From positions 1 to 17,786 of the forward strand of contig CAYLYM010000081.1 in assembly GCA_964387645.1 (NCBI GenBank): a DNA stretch of 17,786 nucleotides, read 5' to 3'. Position numbers and translations under genes: made by a program. The DNA comes from CAYLYM01 sp964387645. Its GTDB lineage: Bacteria; Calditrichota; Calditrichia; RBG-13-44-9. Below the pieces are notes generated by a model. The model was not told the origin of the DNA and ran no database searches. It was given only the letters and a program-made list of their open reading frames with translations. Shown piece by piece: positions 1 to 8,639 of the stretch (position 1 is its first letter; every line of letters starts with the position of its first letter).

Positions 1-148
1 ACCAAAGGAGGTTTTTTTTTCAAATTTTTCCCGTGACCATCGGGAATTTCTGAATGAGGTTAATTAGAGTTTATTTTTGCTTGTAAAATTTTATATTTTT
101 CATTATTTTATAAAGTTTTAGATTACTATTTATTTGCGGAGGTATGAA
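1..148 (+). promoter_or_regulatory. dnaN upstream region with probable end of an upstream terminator
   Basis: The first 20 bases read as a GGAGG block followed by nine T residues. This looks like the 3' arm and U-tract of an intrinsic terminator whose 5' arm lies before the window, possibly that of dnaA (inference). A 6-bp hairpin, TTCCCG (28-33) pairing with CGGGAA (41-46), follows but has no T-tract. A weak promoter candidate is TTGTAA (81-86), a 17-nt spacer and TATTTT (104-109). The dnaN ribosome-binding site GGAGG is at 138-142. No DnaA box was found here, so there is no support for an origin within these bases. Confidence 0.35.
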
Positions 149-1270
149 ATGAAATTTACTGTTATGCGGGATGAGATTTATAGTTCTGTGCAAAAAATTG
201 TGAACGTGATTCCGCAACGCACGACATTCATGATGACTCAAAACATCCTCTTCTTTTCGGAAGATAATTTATTAAAAATCATTGGTACAGATTTAGAGAT
301 AACACTGATTTCCTGGGCTCCTGCTTCTATTATAGAAGAGGGGGCGATAGCTATTCCAGGTCGATTGATTCATGATATTCTTCGTGAATTACCCAATAGT
401 GAGTTACAATTTGAAGTGGATGAACAATTCCGTATGAAAATCACTTCTGAATTTGGGCAATATAAAATTGCTGGAATCAACCCAATTGAGTTTCCTAAAC
501 GTCCTGATTTGGGAGAAAATGTAAAGGTGGTTACAGTAGAGAATAAAATTTTTAAAAGACTTATTGAAAATACAATGTTTGCCTGCTCTACCGATGAAAT
601 TCGGGCAGCTCTAACTGGAGTATTTTTCGATATTGTTCCAGGAAAAGTTGATGCTGTGGCGACCGATGGTCATCGATTGGCAAAAATGTCATATAGTGGT
701 GAAGGAGCACCAAATGTGGAAGTTTCAGCCATTATCCCAACCCGCTCTCTGAATTTTGTCTTAAGAAATTTAGACGGCGGGGGTAGTACGATCATACATT
801 TCGGCGAAAAACATGCCCTTTTTGAAATGCAAGATGTTCAACTATTTGCAAGGCTGATAGAGGAAACATTTGTTGATTACGCGCGAGTTATTCCCGATGA
901 GACTCCTTTCGAGATGTTGATAGATACTCAAAAATTTTATTCTTCAGTAAAAAGAGTATCATTATTCTCAAATCCGCTCACTTCCCAGGTAATTCTCCAT
1001 ATTTTCCCGGATTATGTTGAGTTACATGCAGAAGATATTGATTATGGTGGTGAGGCTCAGGAAAGAATTGATTGTCAATTTAATGGCGAAGATATGGTGA
1101 TTGCTTTCAATTCTCACTATTTACAGGATATGCTCCGACACATTCCATCCACACAAATGCAATTTCGCTTTGTGAGACCTGATTATGCGGTTCTTGCCAA
1201 TCCGGTGGATATGCCCGAAGGAGAGGAGCAATTGATGTTATTAATGCCAGTTCGATTAGAAACGGAGTAA
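149..1270 (+). CDS. dnaN: DNA polymerase III beta subunit (sliding clamp)
   Basis: This is the beta clamp, which encircles DNA as a dimer and tethers the replicative polymerase and many repair proteins. The 373-residue product has the usual length for the family. It starts MKFTVMRDEIYSSVQKI and ends in the conserved C-terminal pattern with MPVRL, comparable to the MPMRL end of the E. coli clamp. A typical central stretch carries ATDGHRLAKM, the second-domain signature. The reading frame is open upstream to a TTG at 134, but the ATG at 149 is preferred because GGAGG (138-142) sits 6 nt before it. The stop codon is immediately followed by the recF ATG, with no intergenic base, so the two are probably translated as an operon. 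Identification is strong from motifs and from the dnaN-recF-gyrB order. Confidence 0.97.
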   Translation: MKFTVMRDEIYSSVQKIVNVIPQRTTFMMTQNILFFSEDNLLKIIGTDLEITLISWAPASIIEEGAIAIPGRLIHDILRELPNSELQFEVDEQFRMKITSEFGQYKIAGINPIEFPKRPDLGENVKVVTVENKIFKRLIENTMFACSTDEIRAALTGVFFDIVPGKVDAVATDGHRLAKMSYSGEGAPNVEVSAIIPTRSLNFVLRNLDGGGSTIIHFGEKHALFEMQDVQLFARLIEETFVDYARVIPDETPFEMLIDTQKFYSSVKRVSLFSNPLTSQVILHIFPDYVELHAEDIDYGGEAQERIDCQFNGEDMVIAFNSHYLQDMLRHIPSTQMQFRFVRPDYAVLANPVDMPEGEEQLMLLMPVRLETE

Positions 1271-2385
1271 ATGGTTTTACAACATTTAAAATTACGGTCT
1301 TTCAGAAATTATAGCCAATGTGATGTCAGTTTTTATCCGGGTAAAAATGTTTTATTTGGTTTAAATGGCCAGGGGAAAACGAACCTGCTGGAAAGTATTT
1401 ATTATTTGGCTTTAACAAAGAGTTTTCGAACGAATAACGATAAAAATCTGATTTTGTATAAGGAAGAATTTTTCAGAATTCAGGCAGAATTGAGTTCCGC
1501 TCAGGGAAGAACCTACAACACTACCATCGCATTTTCTCTCTCTGAAGGTAAACGGTTAATATATAATAATCAGCGAGTGCAGAAATTTTCAGAATATATA
1601 GGGATAATCCCTATTGTTTTGTTGGCAACTTCGGATCTAGAAATTTCTCAAGCTGGACCACAAAAAAGACGGCATTTTTTGGATGTGATGCTGTCTCAGG
1701 CCAGTAAGATATATTTGAATGATTTGATTCAGTATAAACGTGCTTTGAAACAAAGAAATACTATTCTGCAAATGGAAAGTATCGAGAAAAATTTGTTGGT
1801 TTCCTGGGAGGAAGCATTAGTGCAAGCAGGTGTAGAGATTATTACAAAAAGATTAGAAGCGATTTCAGAATTAGAGGAATATGTCAGAAAATATTACCAA
1901 AAACTCAGCGCTTCAGATGATAAAATAAAAATTGTTTATCAATATTCATTCCCTTTAAAAGGGTTTGATAATCTTTCTTCCGCTTTCAAGAATGCGCTTA
2001 AAGAAAATATAGATAAAGATCTTGTTCAGGGTAAGACTTCTGTAGGTCCCCATCGGGATGATCTTCAGTTTTTGATTAATGGAAAACCGCTTAGAGTTGT
2101 TGGCTCTCAGGGTGAGCATAAAACTTTTACAATCGCGCTAAAGATGGCCGAATTTTTCTATCTTCAAAAAGTTCNNNNNNNNNNGATATTTTTGGCGAAT
2201 TGGATCCAGTAAGAATATTAAATATGATTGATACACTTTCAGACATTGGTCAGGTATTTATTACGACTACTTCTCCAAATTTTTTTGGTAAGGTTACGAA
2301 CTGGGATAATTCAACATTTTTTTATGAAATTGTTAATGCAACCGTAAATCCGTTAGGAAATCAATGGCAGAAGCAAAACCATTAA
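1271..2385 (+). CDS. recF: DNA replication and repair protein RecF, interrupted by an assembly gap
   Basis: RecF is an SMC/ABC-type ATPase that binds gapped DNA and helps RecOR load RecA. The Walker A motif GLNGQGKT is at residues 30-37, and the ABC signature SQGEHKT starts at residue 279. Ten Ns at 2175-2184 replace the segment that should hold Walker B. The frame resumes at 2185 as DIFGELDPVR, followed by GQVFITTT, the usual RecF C-terminal region, and ends at 2385. The upstream and downstream frames do not agree across ten bases: the missing length must be 2 modulo 3. By family comparison about 11 residues are absent. I read this as a scaffold placeholder, not a frameshifted pseudogene. 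The last 22 bases overlap dciA. The complete protein would be about 375-380 residues, normal for RecF. Confidence 0.93.
2175..2184. other. Assembly gap (ten Ns) inside recF
   Basis: The ten Ns fall between the RecF signature-motif helix and the D-loop sequence that normally follows LLLDD. Coding frame on the left is that of position 1271 and on the right that of position 2185; they join only if the true gap is 2 modulo 3, for example 32 or 35 bases. The stated length of ten is therefore not the real size. Confidence 0.95.
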
Positions 2386-2648
2386 ATCAACTGATTTTCC
2401 AGTTTCTGAAATCGGTTGGAATTAAAGGTAAAATAGAAGAATATCTTGCGATTGTGTATTGGGATCATGTTGTTGGAAAAGAAATAGCAAAGCAGTCAGA
2501 ACCATTTAAAGTAGTAAAAGGTAGCCTGTTTGTTAAAGTCAATGATACAGTTTGGCGCAATGAGCTGCAATTTTTCAAAAATGAAATTATTGAAAAATTA
2601 AATAAGAAAATTGGTAAAAATGTTATTCGGGATATCAAATTTTATTAA
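2364..2648 (+). CDS. dciA: DciA-type helicase-loading protein (DUF721)
   Basis: The 94-residue protein matches the DUF721 family. It has W-D-H-V-V-G-K-E-I-A near residue 30, followed by S-E-P-F-K-V-V-K-G-S-L-F-V-K-V, then a Trp and an N-E-L-Q-F helix, and ends with a short beta strand. DUF721 proteins include DciA, the ancestral loader or operator of the DnaB replicative helicase in bacteria that lack DnaC/DnaI (established for the family). It starts inside the end of recF with a 22-nt overlap and stops 13 nt before gyrB, so it is translationally embedded in the replication operon. This context agrees with a role at replication initiation. It consists of the DUF721 domain alone, without the extra extensions seen in some DciA proteins. 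The family assignment is firm; the exact helicase-loading role here is inferred. Confidence 0.88.
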   Translation: MAEAKPLNQLIFQFLKSVGIKGKIEEYLAIVYWDHVVGKEIAKQSEPFKVVKGSLFVKVNDTVWRNELQFFKNEIIEKLNKKIGKNVIRDIKFY

Positions 2649-2661
2649 GAGGTACTAAAGG

Positions 2662-4587
2662 ATGGCAAAGGAAAAGGCACAGAATCAAAGTACTTACTCT
2701 GCAGATAATATCCAGGTTTTAAAAGGGCTTGAGGCGGTGCGGAAGCGACCCGCCATGTATATTGGCGATACAACTACACATGGTCTCCACCACCTGGTTT
2801 ACGAAATCGTTGATAATAGCATCGATGAAGCCATGGCCGGCTTTTGTGATAAAATTGTTGTTACCATTCATAAAGACGAAAGTGTTACGGTGGTAGATAA
2901 TGGCCGTGGTATTCCCGTTGATCAGCATAAAGAAATGAAAAAGTCGGCCCTTGAAGTTATCATGACTGTCTTACATGCCGGTGGAAAATTCGATAAATCT
3001 ACTTATAAAGTATCTGGTGGATTGCATGGGGTCGGTGCTTCTGTGGTTAATGCGCTATCAGAGTGGTGTGAAGTAGAAGTGTCCAGAGACGGATATGTAT
3101 ATTATCAAAGGTACGAGAGGGGTGTGCCGGTTACTCCGATAAAAAAATTGAAGCCAACAAGGAGTAACGGAACAAAAACAACTTTTCTGGCTGATAAAAC
3201 CATTTTCAAGAAAGTAAAGTACAATTTTGATACGTTAGCTAATCGTATGCGAGAGCTGGCTTTTTTGAATAAAGGCTTGAGAATTATTCTAAAGGATGAA
3301 AGAGATGACAACGTGGAGGAATTTTTCTACAAAGGGGGTCTTGTAGAATTTATTAAGTACCTGGATTCCAATCGAACAGCATTGCATAAACCTATTTATA
3401 TAACTGGCGAACGTGAAGGAGTTGAGGTAGAAATTGCTTTAGAATATAACGATTCTTTTAGTGATAATATTTTTACTTATTGTAATAATGTGAACACTAT
3501 TGAAGGTGGAACTCATTTGAGTGGATTCAAATCGGCGCTTACTCGCACTTTGAATTATTATGGAACGAAAAATAATTTGTTAAAAAACATTCAGCTCCAG
3601 GGCGACGATGTACGAGAAGGACTCACTGCTGTCGTCAGCGTAAAAGTTGGAGAACCACAATTCGAAGGACAAACGAAAACGAAATTAGGTAATGGTGAGG
3701 TTAAAGGCATAGTTGAATCTATTTTTAACGAGCAGTTTTCTGAATTTTTAGAAAAGAACCCTTCGATTGCCCGAAAAATTATTGATAAGAATATTACAGC
3801 GGCACAATCGCGAGAAGCAGCGCGTCGGGCTCGGGAGTTGACTCGTCGGAAAAGTGCTCTTGAGAATAATTCCTTGCCGGGAAAATTAGCTGATTGCAGT
3901 ATAAACGATCCCAGACGATGTGAATTGTTCCTGGTAGAGGGTGATTCGGCAGGTGGTTCTGCAAAACAGGGCAGAGACCGGCGATTCCAGGCTATTCTGC
4001 CACTTAAGGGTAAAATCCTTAATGTGGAAAAAGCCCGCCTGACAAAAATTTTAGCCAATGAAGAAATTAAAACAATTATTACTGCACTAGGAGCAGGAAT
4101 TGGCGACGAAGATTTCGACTATGAAAAATTGCGCTATTATAAAATCATCATTATGACGGATGCCGATGTGGACGGTTCTCACATACGAACCCTATTGCTA
4201 ACTTTTTTCTTTAGATACATGCGCCAACTTATTGAATTAGGACATGTTTACATTGCTCAGCCACCACTTTATAGAATTAAGGCAGGAAAAGAAGAATTTT
4301 ATGCTTTCGATGATGATGAAAAAGACGAAATACTGAAGCGGTTTAGCAAAAATGGTCAGATTTCAAACAAGGTGGCCGTTTCCCGCTATAAAGGTTTAGG
4401 AGAAATGAATCCAGAGCAGTTATGGGAAACCACAATGAATCCAGAAAAGCGGACTTTATTGCAAGTATCTCTGGAGAATGCGGCTGAAGCGGATCACATT
4501 TTTAGTACATTAATGGGCGACAATGTAGAGCCCCGCAGGAGATTCATAGAAAAAAATGCAAAATTTGTAAAAAATTTAGATATTTAA
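2662..4587 (+). CDS. gyrB: DNA gyrase subunit B
   Basis: This is the ATPase and TOPRIM subunit of gyrase (641 residues), which introduces negative supercoils together with GyrA. The GHKL ATPase motifs are E-I-V-D-N-S-I-D-E-A around residues 48-57, D-N-G-R-G-I-P at 79-85, and G-G-L-H-G-V-G-A at 119-126. The TOPRIM domain shows E426 followed by GDSAGG, and the metal-binding D500-A-D-V-D504-G-S-H. The C-terminal tail has the typical RYKGLGEMNPEQLW segment. The length matches the short GyrB form without the large proteobacterial insertion. The ATG at 2662 is preceded by AAGAGG (2647-2652) with 9-nt spacing. The gene lies 13 nt after dciA and 101 nt before gyrA. No inactivating change is visible. 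Confidence 0.98.
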   Translation: MAKEKAQNQSTYSADNIQVLKGLEAVRKRPAMYIGDTTTHGLHHLVYEIVDNSIDEAMAGFCDKIVVTIHKDESVTVVDNGRGIPVDQHKEMKKSALEVIMTVLHAGGKFDKSTYKVSGGLHGVGASVVNALSEWCEVEVSRDGYVYYQRYERGVPVTPIKKLKPTRSNGTKTTFLADKTIFKKVKYNFDTLANRMRELAFLNKGLRIILKDERDDNVEEFFYKGGLVEFIKYLDSNRTALHKPIYITGEREGVEVEIALEYNDSFSDNIFTYCNNVNTIEGGTHLSGFKSALTRTLNYYGTKNNLLKNIQLQGDDVREGLTAVVSVKVGEPQFEGQTKTKLGNGEVKGIVESIFNEQFSEFLEKNPSIARKIIDKNITAAQSREAARRARELTRRKSALENNSLPGKLADCSINDPRRCELFLVEGDSAGGSAKQGRDRRFQAILPLKGKILNVEKARLTKILANEEIKTIITALGAGIGDEDFDYEKLRYYKIIIMTDADVDGSHIRTLLLTFFFRYMRQLIELGHVYIAQPPLYRIKAGKEEFYAFDDDEKDEILKRFSKNGQISNKVAVSRYKGLGEMNPEQLWETTMNPEKRTLLQVSLENAAEADHIFSTLMGDNVEPRRRFIEKNAKFVKNLDI

Positions 4588-4688
4588 GATTGAATTAGTG
4601 ACATTAGGGATATTATTGTAGTTAAAATGAGCTAATTTGAAATTGTAGATTAGTTGGATAAATTAAAAATAGAAGAGAGGCGACAAAA

Positions 4689-7127
4689 ATGGAATTACAA
4701 AGGCAGCGGATTCTTCTTACGAACATTGAGGATGAGATGAAAGATTCTTATCTGGATTACTCCATGTCGGTGATCGTATCTCGTGCGCTTCCGGATGTCC
4801 GAGATGGCCTTAAACCTGTTCACCGGCGGGTTTTATACGCTATGAATGAGTTAGGATTACAATATAATCGTCCTTACCGAAAAAGCGCCCGTGTGGTTGG
4901 AGAAGTTTTAGGTAAATATCATCCTCACGGCGATAGTGCTGTATATGACACGATTGTGCGGATGGTGCAGGATTTTTCTTTGCGTTACCCTTTAATTGAT
5001 GGTCAGGGCAATTTTGGTTCAGTGGATGGCGATTCACCAGCAGCTATGCGATACACTGAAGTGCGTTTGGAGCGTCTGGCTGGAGAGATGTTACGCGATT
5101 TGAATAAAGATACTGTCGATTGGCGTCCTAATTTTGATGAAAGTTTGATGGAGCCTGTTGTTCTTCCGGCGGTGTTCCCGAATTTATTATGTAACGGATC
5201 AGCAGGAATTGCAGTAGGTATGGCTACTAATGTTCCGCCACATAATTTATGTGAAGTGGTAGACGCTGTGATCGCCACAATTGACAATCCGGACATTTCG
5301 GTCGAAGAGTTAATGAAACATATCAAAGGGCCGGATTTTCCTACTGCTGGAATTATATTTGGTTCTGCAGGAATTAAAGAAGCCTATACCACTGGCCGGG
5401 GTAAGATTATCCTGCGAGGTAGAGCCACCATTGAACATACCCGAAATAACCGAAGCAACATAATTATCAACGAGCTTCCTTACCAGGTAAATAAATCGAG
5501 TTTTATTGAAAAAACTGCAGACCTGGTTCGGAATAAAAAAATAGAAGGCATCACCGACATTCGGGATGAATCCGACAGGGATGGAGTTCGGGTGGTTATG
5601 GAGCTCAAGCGCGATGCTCAACCAGAAGTCGTTCTCAATCAGTTATATAAGCACACTCAATTGCAGGTCACTTTTGGTATCATCAATCTGGCATTAGTAG
5701 ATGGAGTACCCAGAGTTTTAACACTCCGCCAGATGATTCAATATTTCATCAATCATCGTCACGAAGTGATTCTGCGCCGGACCCGTTATGAACTAAATGA
5801 AGCCGAGAAGAAAGCTCATATCCTGGAAGGTTTAAAAATTGCTCTGGATAATATTGATGAAATTATTGCGACTATTAAAAAATCGCGCAATCCTGATATT
5901 GCTAAAAATAGTTTAATGAAAAAGTTTGGGTTATCAGAAGTTCAGGCTAAAGCCATTCTGGATATGCGTTTACAACGTCTGACCGGGCTTGAAAGAAAGA
6001 AAATAGAAGAGGAATACAAAGAAACCATTAAACTTATTAATCGCCTTCGTGCAATTCTGGAAAATGTAAAGTTGCAAATGCAAATTATTAAAGATGAGTT
6101 ACTGGAATTGAAAAAAACTTATGGCGATGATCGTCGAACAGAAATTATTGCCAATTACGAAGAATTTTCAATCGAAGATATGATTGCTGAAGAAGATATG
6201 GTTATCACAATCTCACGCGAAGGTTACATCAAACGTTTTCCAGTGAGTGGATATCGACGTCAACATCGTAATACCAGGGGTAGTACCGGTGCAGTTGCCA
6301 AAGGTGAGGATTTCATTGAGCATATGTTTATTGCTTCTACTCACCATTATATAATGTTTTTCACCAACTTAGGAAGGTGTTATTGGTTAAAAGTACATGA
6401 ATTACCCCAAGTAGGAAAAGCTGGCAAGGGCAGGGCAATCGTTAACATGATTCAAATCCGTAAGAAGGAAAAAATTACAGCTTTTGTCAATGTCAAAGAG
6501 TTTACTAAAGATGCGTATTTGATGATGGCAACTAGGCACGGAATGGTAAAGAAAACCGTTCTTTCTGCTTATGGCAATCCGCGTCGTGATGGAATCAATG
6601 CTATAAAATTAAACCCAGGGGATGAATTGATCGAAGTCAAATTAACGGATGGAAATAGCGATATCATCCTTGCCACTTCTAATGGTATGGCCATAAGGTT
6701 TAATGAACGTGAAGTGCGTGGAATGGGTCGCGTGGCTACCGGTGTGCGTGGCATCAATCTGGAAAAAGGAGACTATGTGATAGGAATGGTGGTTGTAAAA
6801 CGCGAGGGAACTCTGCTTTCAGTTAGTGAACTCGGGTTTGGTAAAAGAACGAATATTAAAGAATATCGTGTCACACATAGAGCTGGAAAGGGAATTAAAA
6901 ATTTCAAAGTTAACGAAAAAACCGGAAAGTTGATATCCATTATGGAAGTAGTAGATAATGATGACCTGATCTTAATATCCAGTAAAGGTGTACTCTTGAG
7001 AATTCATGTGGGTAATATTAGAACTACCGGTCGAGATACCATGGGAGTTCACCTGATGCGTCTTGATTCAGGTGATATGGTTAGTGATGTGGCAAGAATT
7101 ATTACAGATGATGAGGAAACAGAATAA
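4689..7127 (+). CDS. gyrA: DNA gyrase subunit A
   Basis: This is the DNA-cleaving subunit of gyrase (812 residues). The active-site Tyr is Y122 in the segment A-A-M-R-Y-T-E-V. The quinolone-resistance region reads HPHGDSAVYD at residues 78-87, with Ser83 and Asp87, the sensitive-type residues at E. coli numbering. The C-terminal beta-pinwheel is present, with repeated motifs such as RGIN and K-G-I-K-N. The GyrA box, canonically QRRGGKG, aligns without gaps to QHRNTRG at residues 525-531 (6261-6281). It keeps only Q, one R, a basic residue and the last G. The protein ends in an acidic tail DDEETE. The ribosome-binding site AGAGAGG at 4674-4680 is 8 nt from the ATG. It pairs with the adjacent gyrB and is closed by a terminator at 7162. 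A topoisomerase IV-like activity is a weaker alternative because of the box. Confidence 0.95.
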   Translation: MELQRQRILLTNIEDEMKDSYLDYSMSVIVSRALPDVRDGLKPVHRRVLYAMNELGLQYNRPYRKSARVVGEVLGKYHPHGDSAVYDTIVRMVQDFSLRYPLIDGQGNFGSVDGDSPAAMRYTEVRLERLAGEMLRDLNKDTVDWRPNFDESLMEPVVLPAVFPNLLCNGSAGIAVGMATNVPPHNLCEVVDAVIATIDNPDISVEELMKHIKGPDFPTAGIIFGSAGIKEAYTTGRGKIILRGRATIEHTRNNRSNIIINELPYQVNKSSFIEKTADLVRNKKIEGITDIRDESDRDGVRVVMELKRDAQPEVVLNQLYKHTQLQVTFGIINLALVDGVPRVLTLRQMIQYFINHRHEVILRRTRYELNEAEKKAHILEGLKIALDNIDEIIATIKKSRNPDIAKNSLMKKFGLSEVQAKAILDMRLQRLTGLERKKIEEEYKETIKLINRLRAILENVKLQMQIIKDELLELKKTYGDDRRTEIIANYEEFSIEDMIAEEDMVITISREGYIKRFPVSGYRRQHRNTRGSTGAVAKGEDFIEHMFIASTHHYIMFFTNLGRCYWLKVHELPQVGKAGKGRAIVNMIQIRKKEKITAFVNVKEFTKDAYLMMATRHGMVKKTVLSAYGNPRRDGINAIKLNPGDELIEVKLTDGNSDIILATSNGMAIRFNEREVRGMGRVATGVRGINLEKGDYVIGMVVVKREGTLLSVSELGFGKRTNIKEYRVTHRAGKGIKNFKVNEKTGKLISIMEVVDNDDLILISSKGVLLRIHVGNIRTTGRDTMGVHLMRLDSGDMVSDVARIITDDEETE

Positions 7128-7161
7128 ATCCTGGAAGTGTATTTCTTATGTTTTTTTGTTT

Positions 7162-7207
7162 AAAGGAGAAAGAAATTGATGTTTTTTATTTCTTTCTCCT
7201 TTTTTGT
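7162..7207 (+). terminator. Intrinsic terminator of the dnaN-gyrA cluster
   Basis: A perfect 15-bp stem is formed by AAAGGAGAAAGAAAT (7162-7176) and ATTTCTTTCTCCTTT (7188-7202), with an 11-nt loop. The T-tract continues to about 7205. It begins 34 nt after the gyrA stop codon. The other side of the stem lacks a comparable T-tract on the minus strand, so it acts on + transcription. Confidence 0.9.
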
Positions 7208-7581
7208 TGTTGTTAATTGGAAAGCTGGTATTCGATTTATTATTTTGCTTATCAAATAACTTATTTTTTTATTATAAAATCTCCCTTTTTTTGATTTGCA
7301 ATTTTTCACAATTAGAATCCTAATAACTCTATAATGAATAAATCTTGAAAATAGTTATATAATTTTTTGCTATATAATTCTGATTTTGTTTTATGTAATT
7401 TAGTAAAATTAATATTTGTGCTTCTTTATCTTACGTTGCTTAAGTTCAATGAATTTAAGAGGAAATACTTATTTTTTTAAGGATGCTGTGTGAAATTTTG
7501 GGCAATGTAAATAAAAAATATGGATTTTTTTATGAATATTTATTAAATTTTGAGAAAATCATAACTAACGATGGAGGTAAG
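7208..7581 (+). other. AT-rich intergenic region upstream of rex
   Basis: No convincing gene is seen in this stretch of about 370 bases. It must hold the rex promoter because it follows a strong terminator. Several TATAAT hexamers occur (7330-7335, 7358-7363, 7373-7378), but none has a good TTGACA-like box at 16-18 nt, so no promoter is assigned. The rex frame is open back to an ATG at 7483, which is discussed with rex. I found no full Rex operator; a single half-site-like TTGTTAAT lies near 7210. Confidence 0.5.
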
Positions 7582-8205
7582 ATGAAGAAAATATCTGATT
7601 CAACAATCCGTCGCATGTCGAAGTACTATCGTTCACTAGAACAGTTGATTGATAGGGGAGTTGAAACAGTGTCCTCAGATACATTAGCTGAAATGGATGG
7701 AATTACGTCGGCCCAGGTCCGGAAAGACCTGTCATTTTTTGGTACATTTGGGAAACGAGGTTTTGGTTATAATACAAAATCTTTAAAGAAGCAAATTGAA
7801 AATATTCTTGGTTTGTATCGAACCTGGAATGTGGCAATCGTTGGTGCAGGAAATATCGGCCGAGCGTTGACAGATTACGCTGAATTTAAGAAGCAAGGAT
7901 TTATTATCCGCTTAATCATGGATCGCGATCCTTCTAAAATTGGGCAACAAGTACACGGTTTGACCGTTAAGGATTTTAATGATGTGAAAGAATTAATAAA
8001 GGAAGAGCAGATTGATATTGCTATTATTGCCGTACCGGCTGAAAATGCCCAGGCAGTAGCTGATAAATTGGTTGAAGCTGGTGTGAAAGCCATTTTGAAT
8101 TTTGCTCCACGTAGCTTGAAGGTTCCGCCAGATGTTATGGTTAAATACGAAAATATGGCGGTAGAAATGGAGGCTCTGTCTTATTTTCTTTCCAATAAAA
8201 GATAA
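7582..8205 (+). CDS. rex: Redox-sensing transcriptional repressor Rex
   Basis: Rex is a dimeric repressor that leaves DNA when the NADH/NAD+ ratio rises. It usually controls fermentation, hydrogenase and respiratory genes (family knowledge). The 207-residue product has an N-terminal winged helix with S-T-I-R-R-M-S-K-Y-Y-R and Q-V-R-K-D-L-S-F-F-G, then a Rossmann fold with the NAD(H)-binding GAGNIG at residues 88-93. The C-terminal helix is also typical. The start at 7582 is chosen because GGAGG (7573-7577) precedes it and the protein then begins MKKISDSTIRR, as is usual. The open frame extends 33 codons further to an ATG at 7483 whose sequence is not Rex-like. The gene stands alone. Its targets cannot be read here, though an NADH-producing BMC pathway lies in the same window. 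Confidence 0.95.
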   Translation: MKKISDSTIRRMSKYYRSLEQLIDRGVETVSSDTLAEMDGITSAQVRKDLSFFGTFGKRGFGYNTKSLKKQIENILGLYRTWNVAIVGAGNIGRALTDYAEFKKQGFIIRLIMDRDPSKIGQQVHGLTVKDFNDVKELIKEEQIDIAIIAVPAENAQAVADKLVEAGVKAILNFAPRSLKVPPDVMVKYENMAVEMEALSYFLSNKR

Positions 8206-8639
8206 TTCCTGGCAGGTTTAATTTTTAGATTGTAAAGATCATTTATCAGGCATCCATCTGAATAAGCACTTTTGAAGTCGGGGGAGATAGAATGTATTGA
8301 TAGGGGATGGAATTAGAGATCGGACAAAATATATTTTAATTTCGAAAGATTTATTTTTTTGACACCTCTCAAAGTACTTTGAGAGGTGTTTTAATTTTAA
8401 ATCGTTGTATTTTTATGCAGTAAATGGAAGACTTTTAACATTTAAAAAATCGACTGTTTACGTTCGGGAGTTAAATAATTTAATTTCAAAATTATTTAGA
8501 AGGATCAAATATCCCAGTCAAGGTCAATATGATCGGTTTGTGAAGATCTTGGAAATTGGAAATAATCATTTCAGAAAGATTGATTTGGTTCTAATTTTTA
8601 AGCGCTGAAAAACTAAGAAAAATGATTTTAAGAAAAATG
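8206..8639 (+). other. Gene-poor region between rex and the DUF456 gene
   Basis: The first 155 bases look like a long rex 3' untranslated region ending at the terminator at 8362. Beyond the terminator there is an open frame from TTG at 8405 to 8608, but it has no ATG, no ribosome-binding site and no recognisable domain, so I do not call a gene. A 10-bp direct repeat AAGAAAAATG occurs at 8615-8624 and 8630-8639, just beyond the end of the minus-strand gene. Confidence 0.5.
8362..8397 (+). terminator. Intrinsic terminator downstream of rex
   Basis: The inverted repeat ACACCTCTCAAAGT (8362-8375) and ACTTTGAGAGGTGT (8376-8389) is perfect and self-complementary, giving a stem of about 12 bp with a GTAC tetraloop. 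A T-rich tail follows to 8397. It lies 157 nt after the rex stop codon and most likely ends the rex transcript. Confidence 0.85.

Noticed and set aside
28..46. Hairpin TTCCCG/CGGGAA upstream of dnaN as a terminator
   Set aside because: It has only 6 bp and no following T-tract on either strand.
3591..4058. Long minus-strand open frame opposite gyrB, and similar antisense frames elsewhere
   Set aside because: They are opposite strongly conserved genes, have no start signals and give low-complexity Ser/Arg-rich products. They are shadows of codon use.
7205..7220. Rex operator half-site (TTGTTAAT) upstream of rex
   Set aside because: The second half of the palindrome is missing, so autoregulation is not supported.
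7483..7581. N-terminal extension of Rex from an upstream ATG
   Set aside because: The extra 33 residues are not Rex-like, AAGG touches the ATG directly, and the internal ATG at 7582 has a GGAGG and gives the standard Rex N-terminus.
8405..8608. Plus-strand 67-codon frame after the rex terminator
   Set aside because: It starts with TTG, has no ATG, ribosome-binding site or recognisable domain, and runs into the area opposite the DUF456 end.
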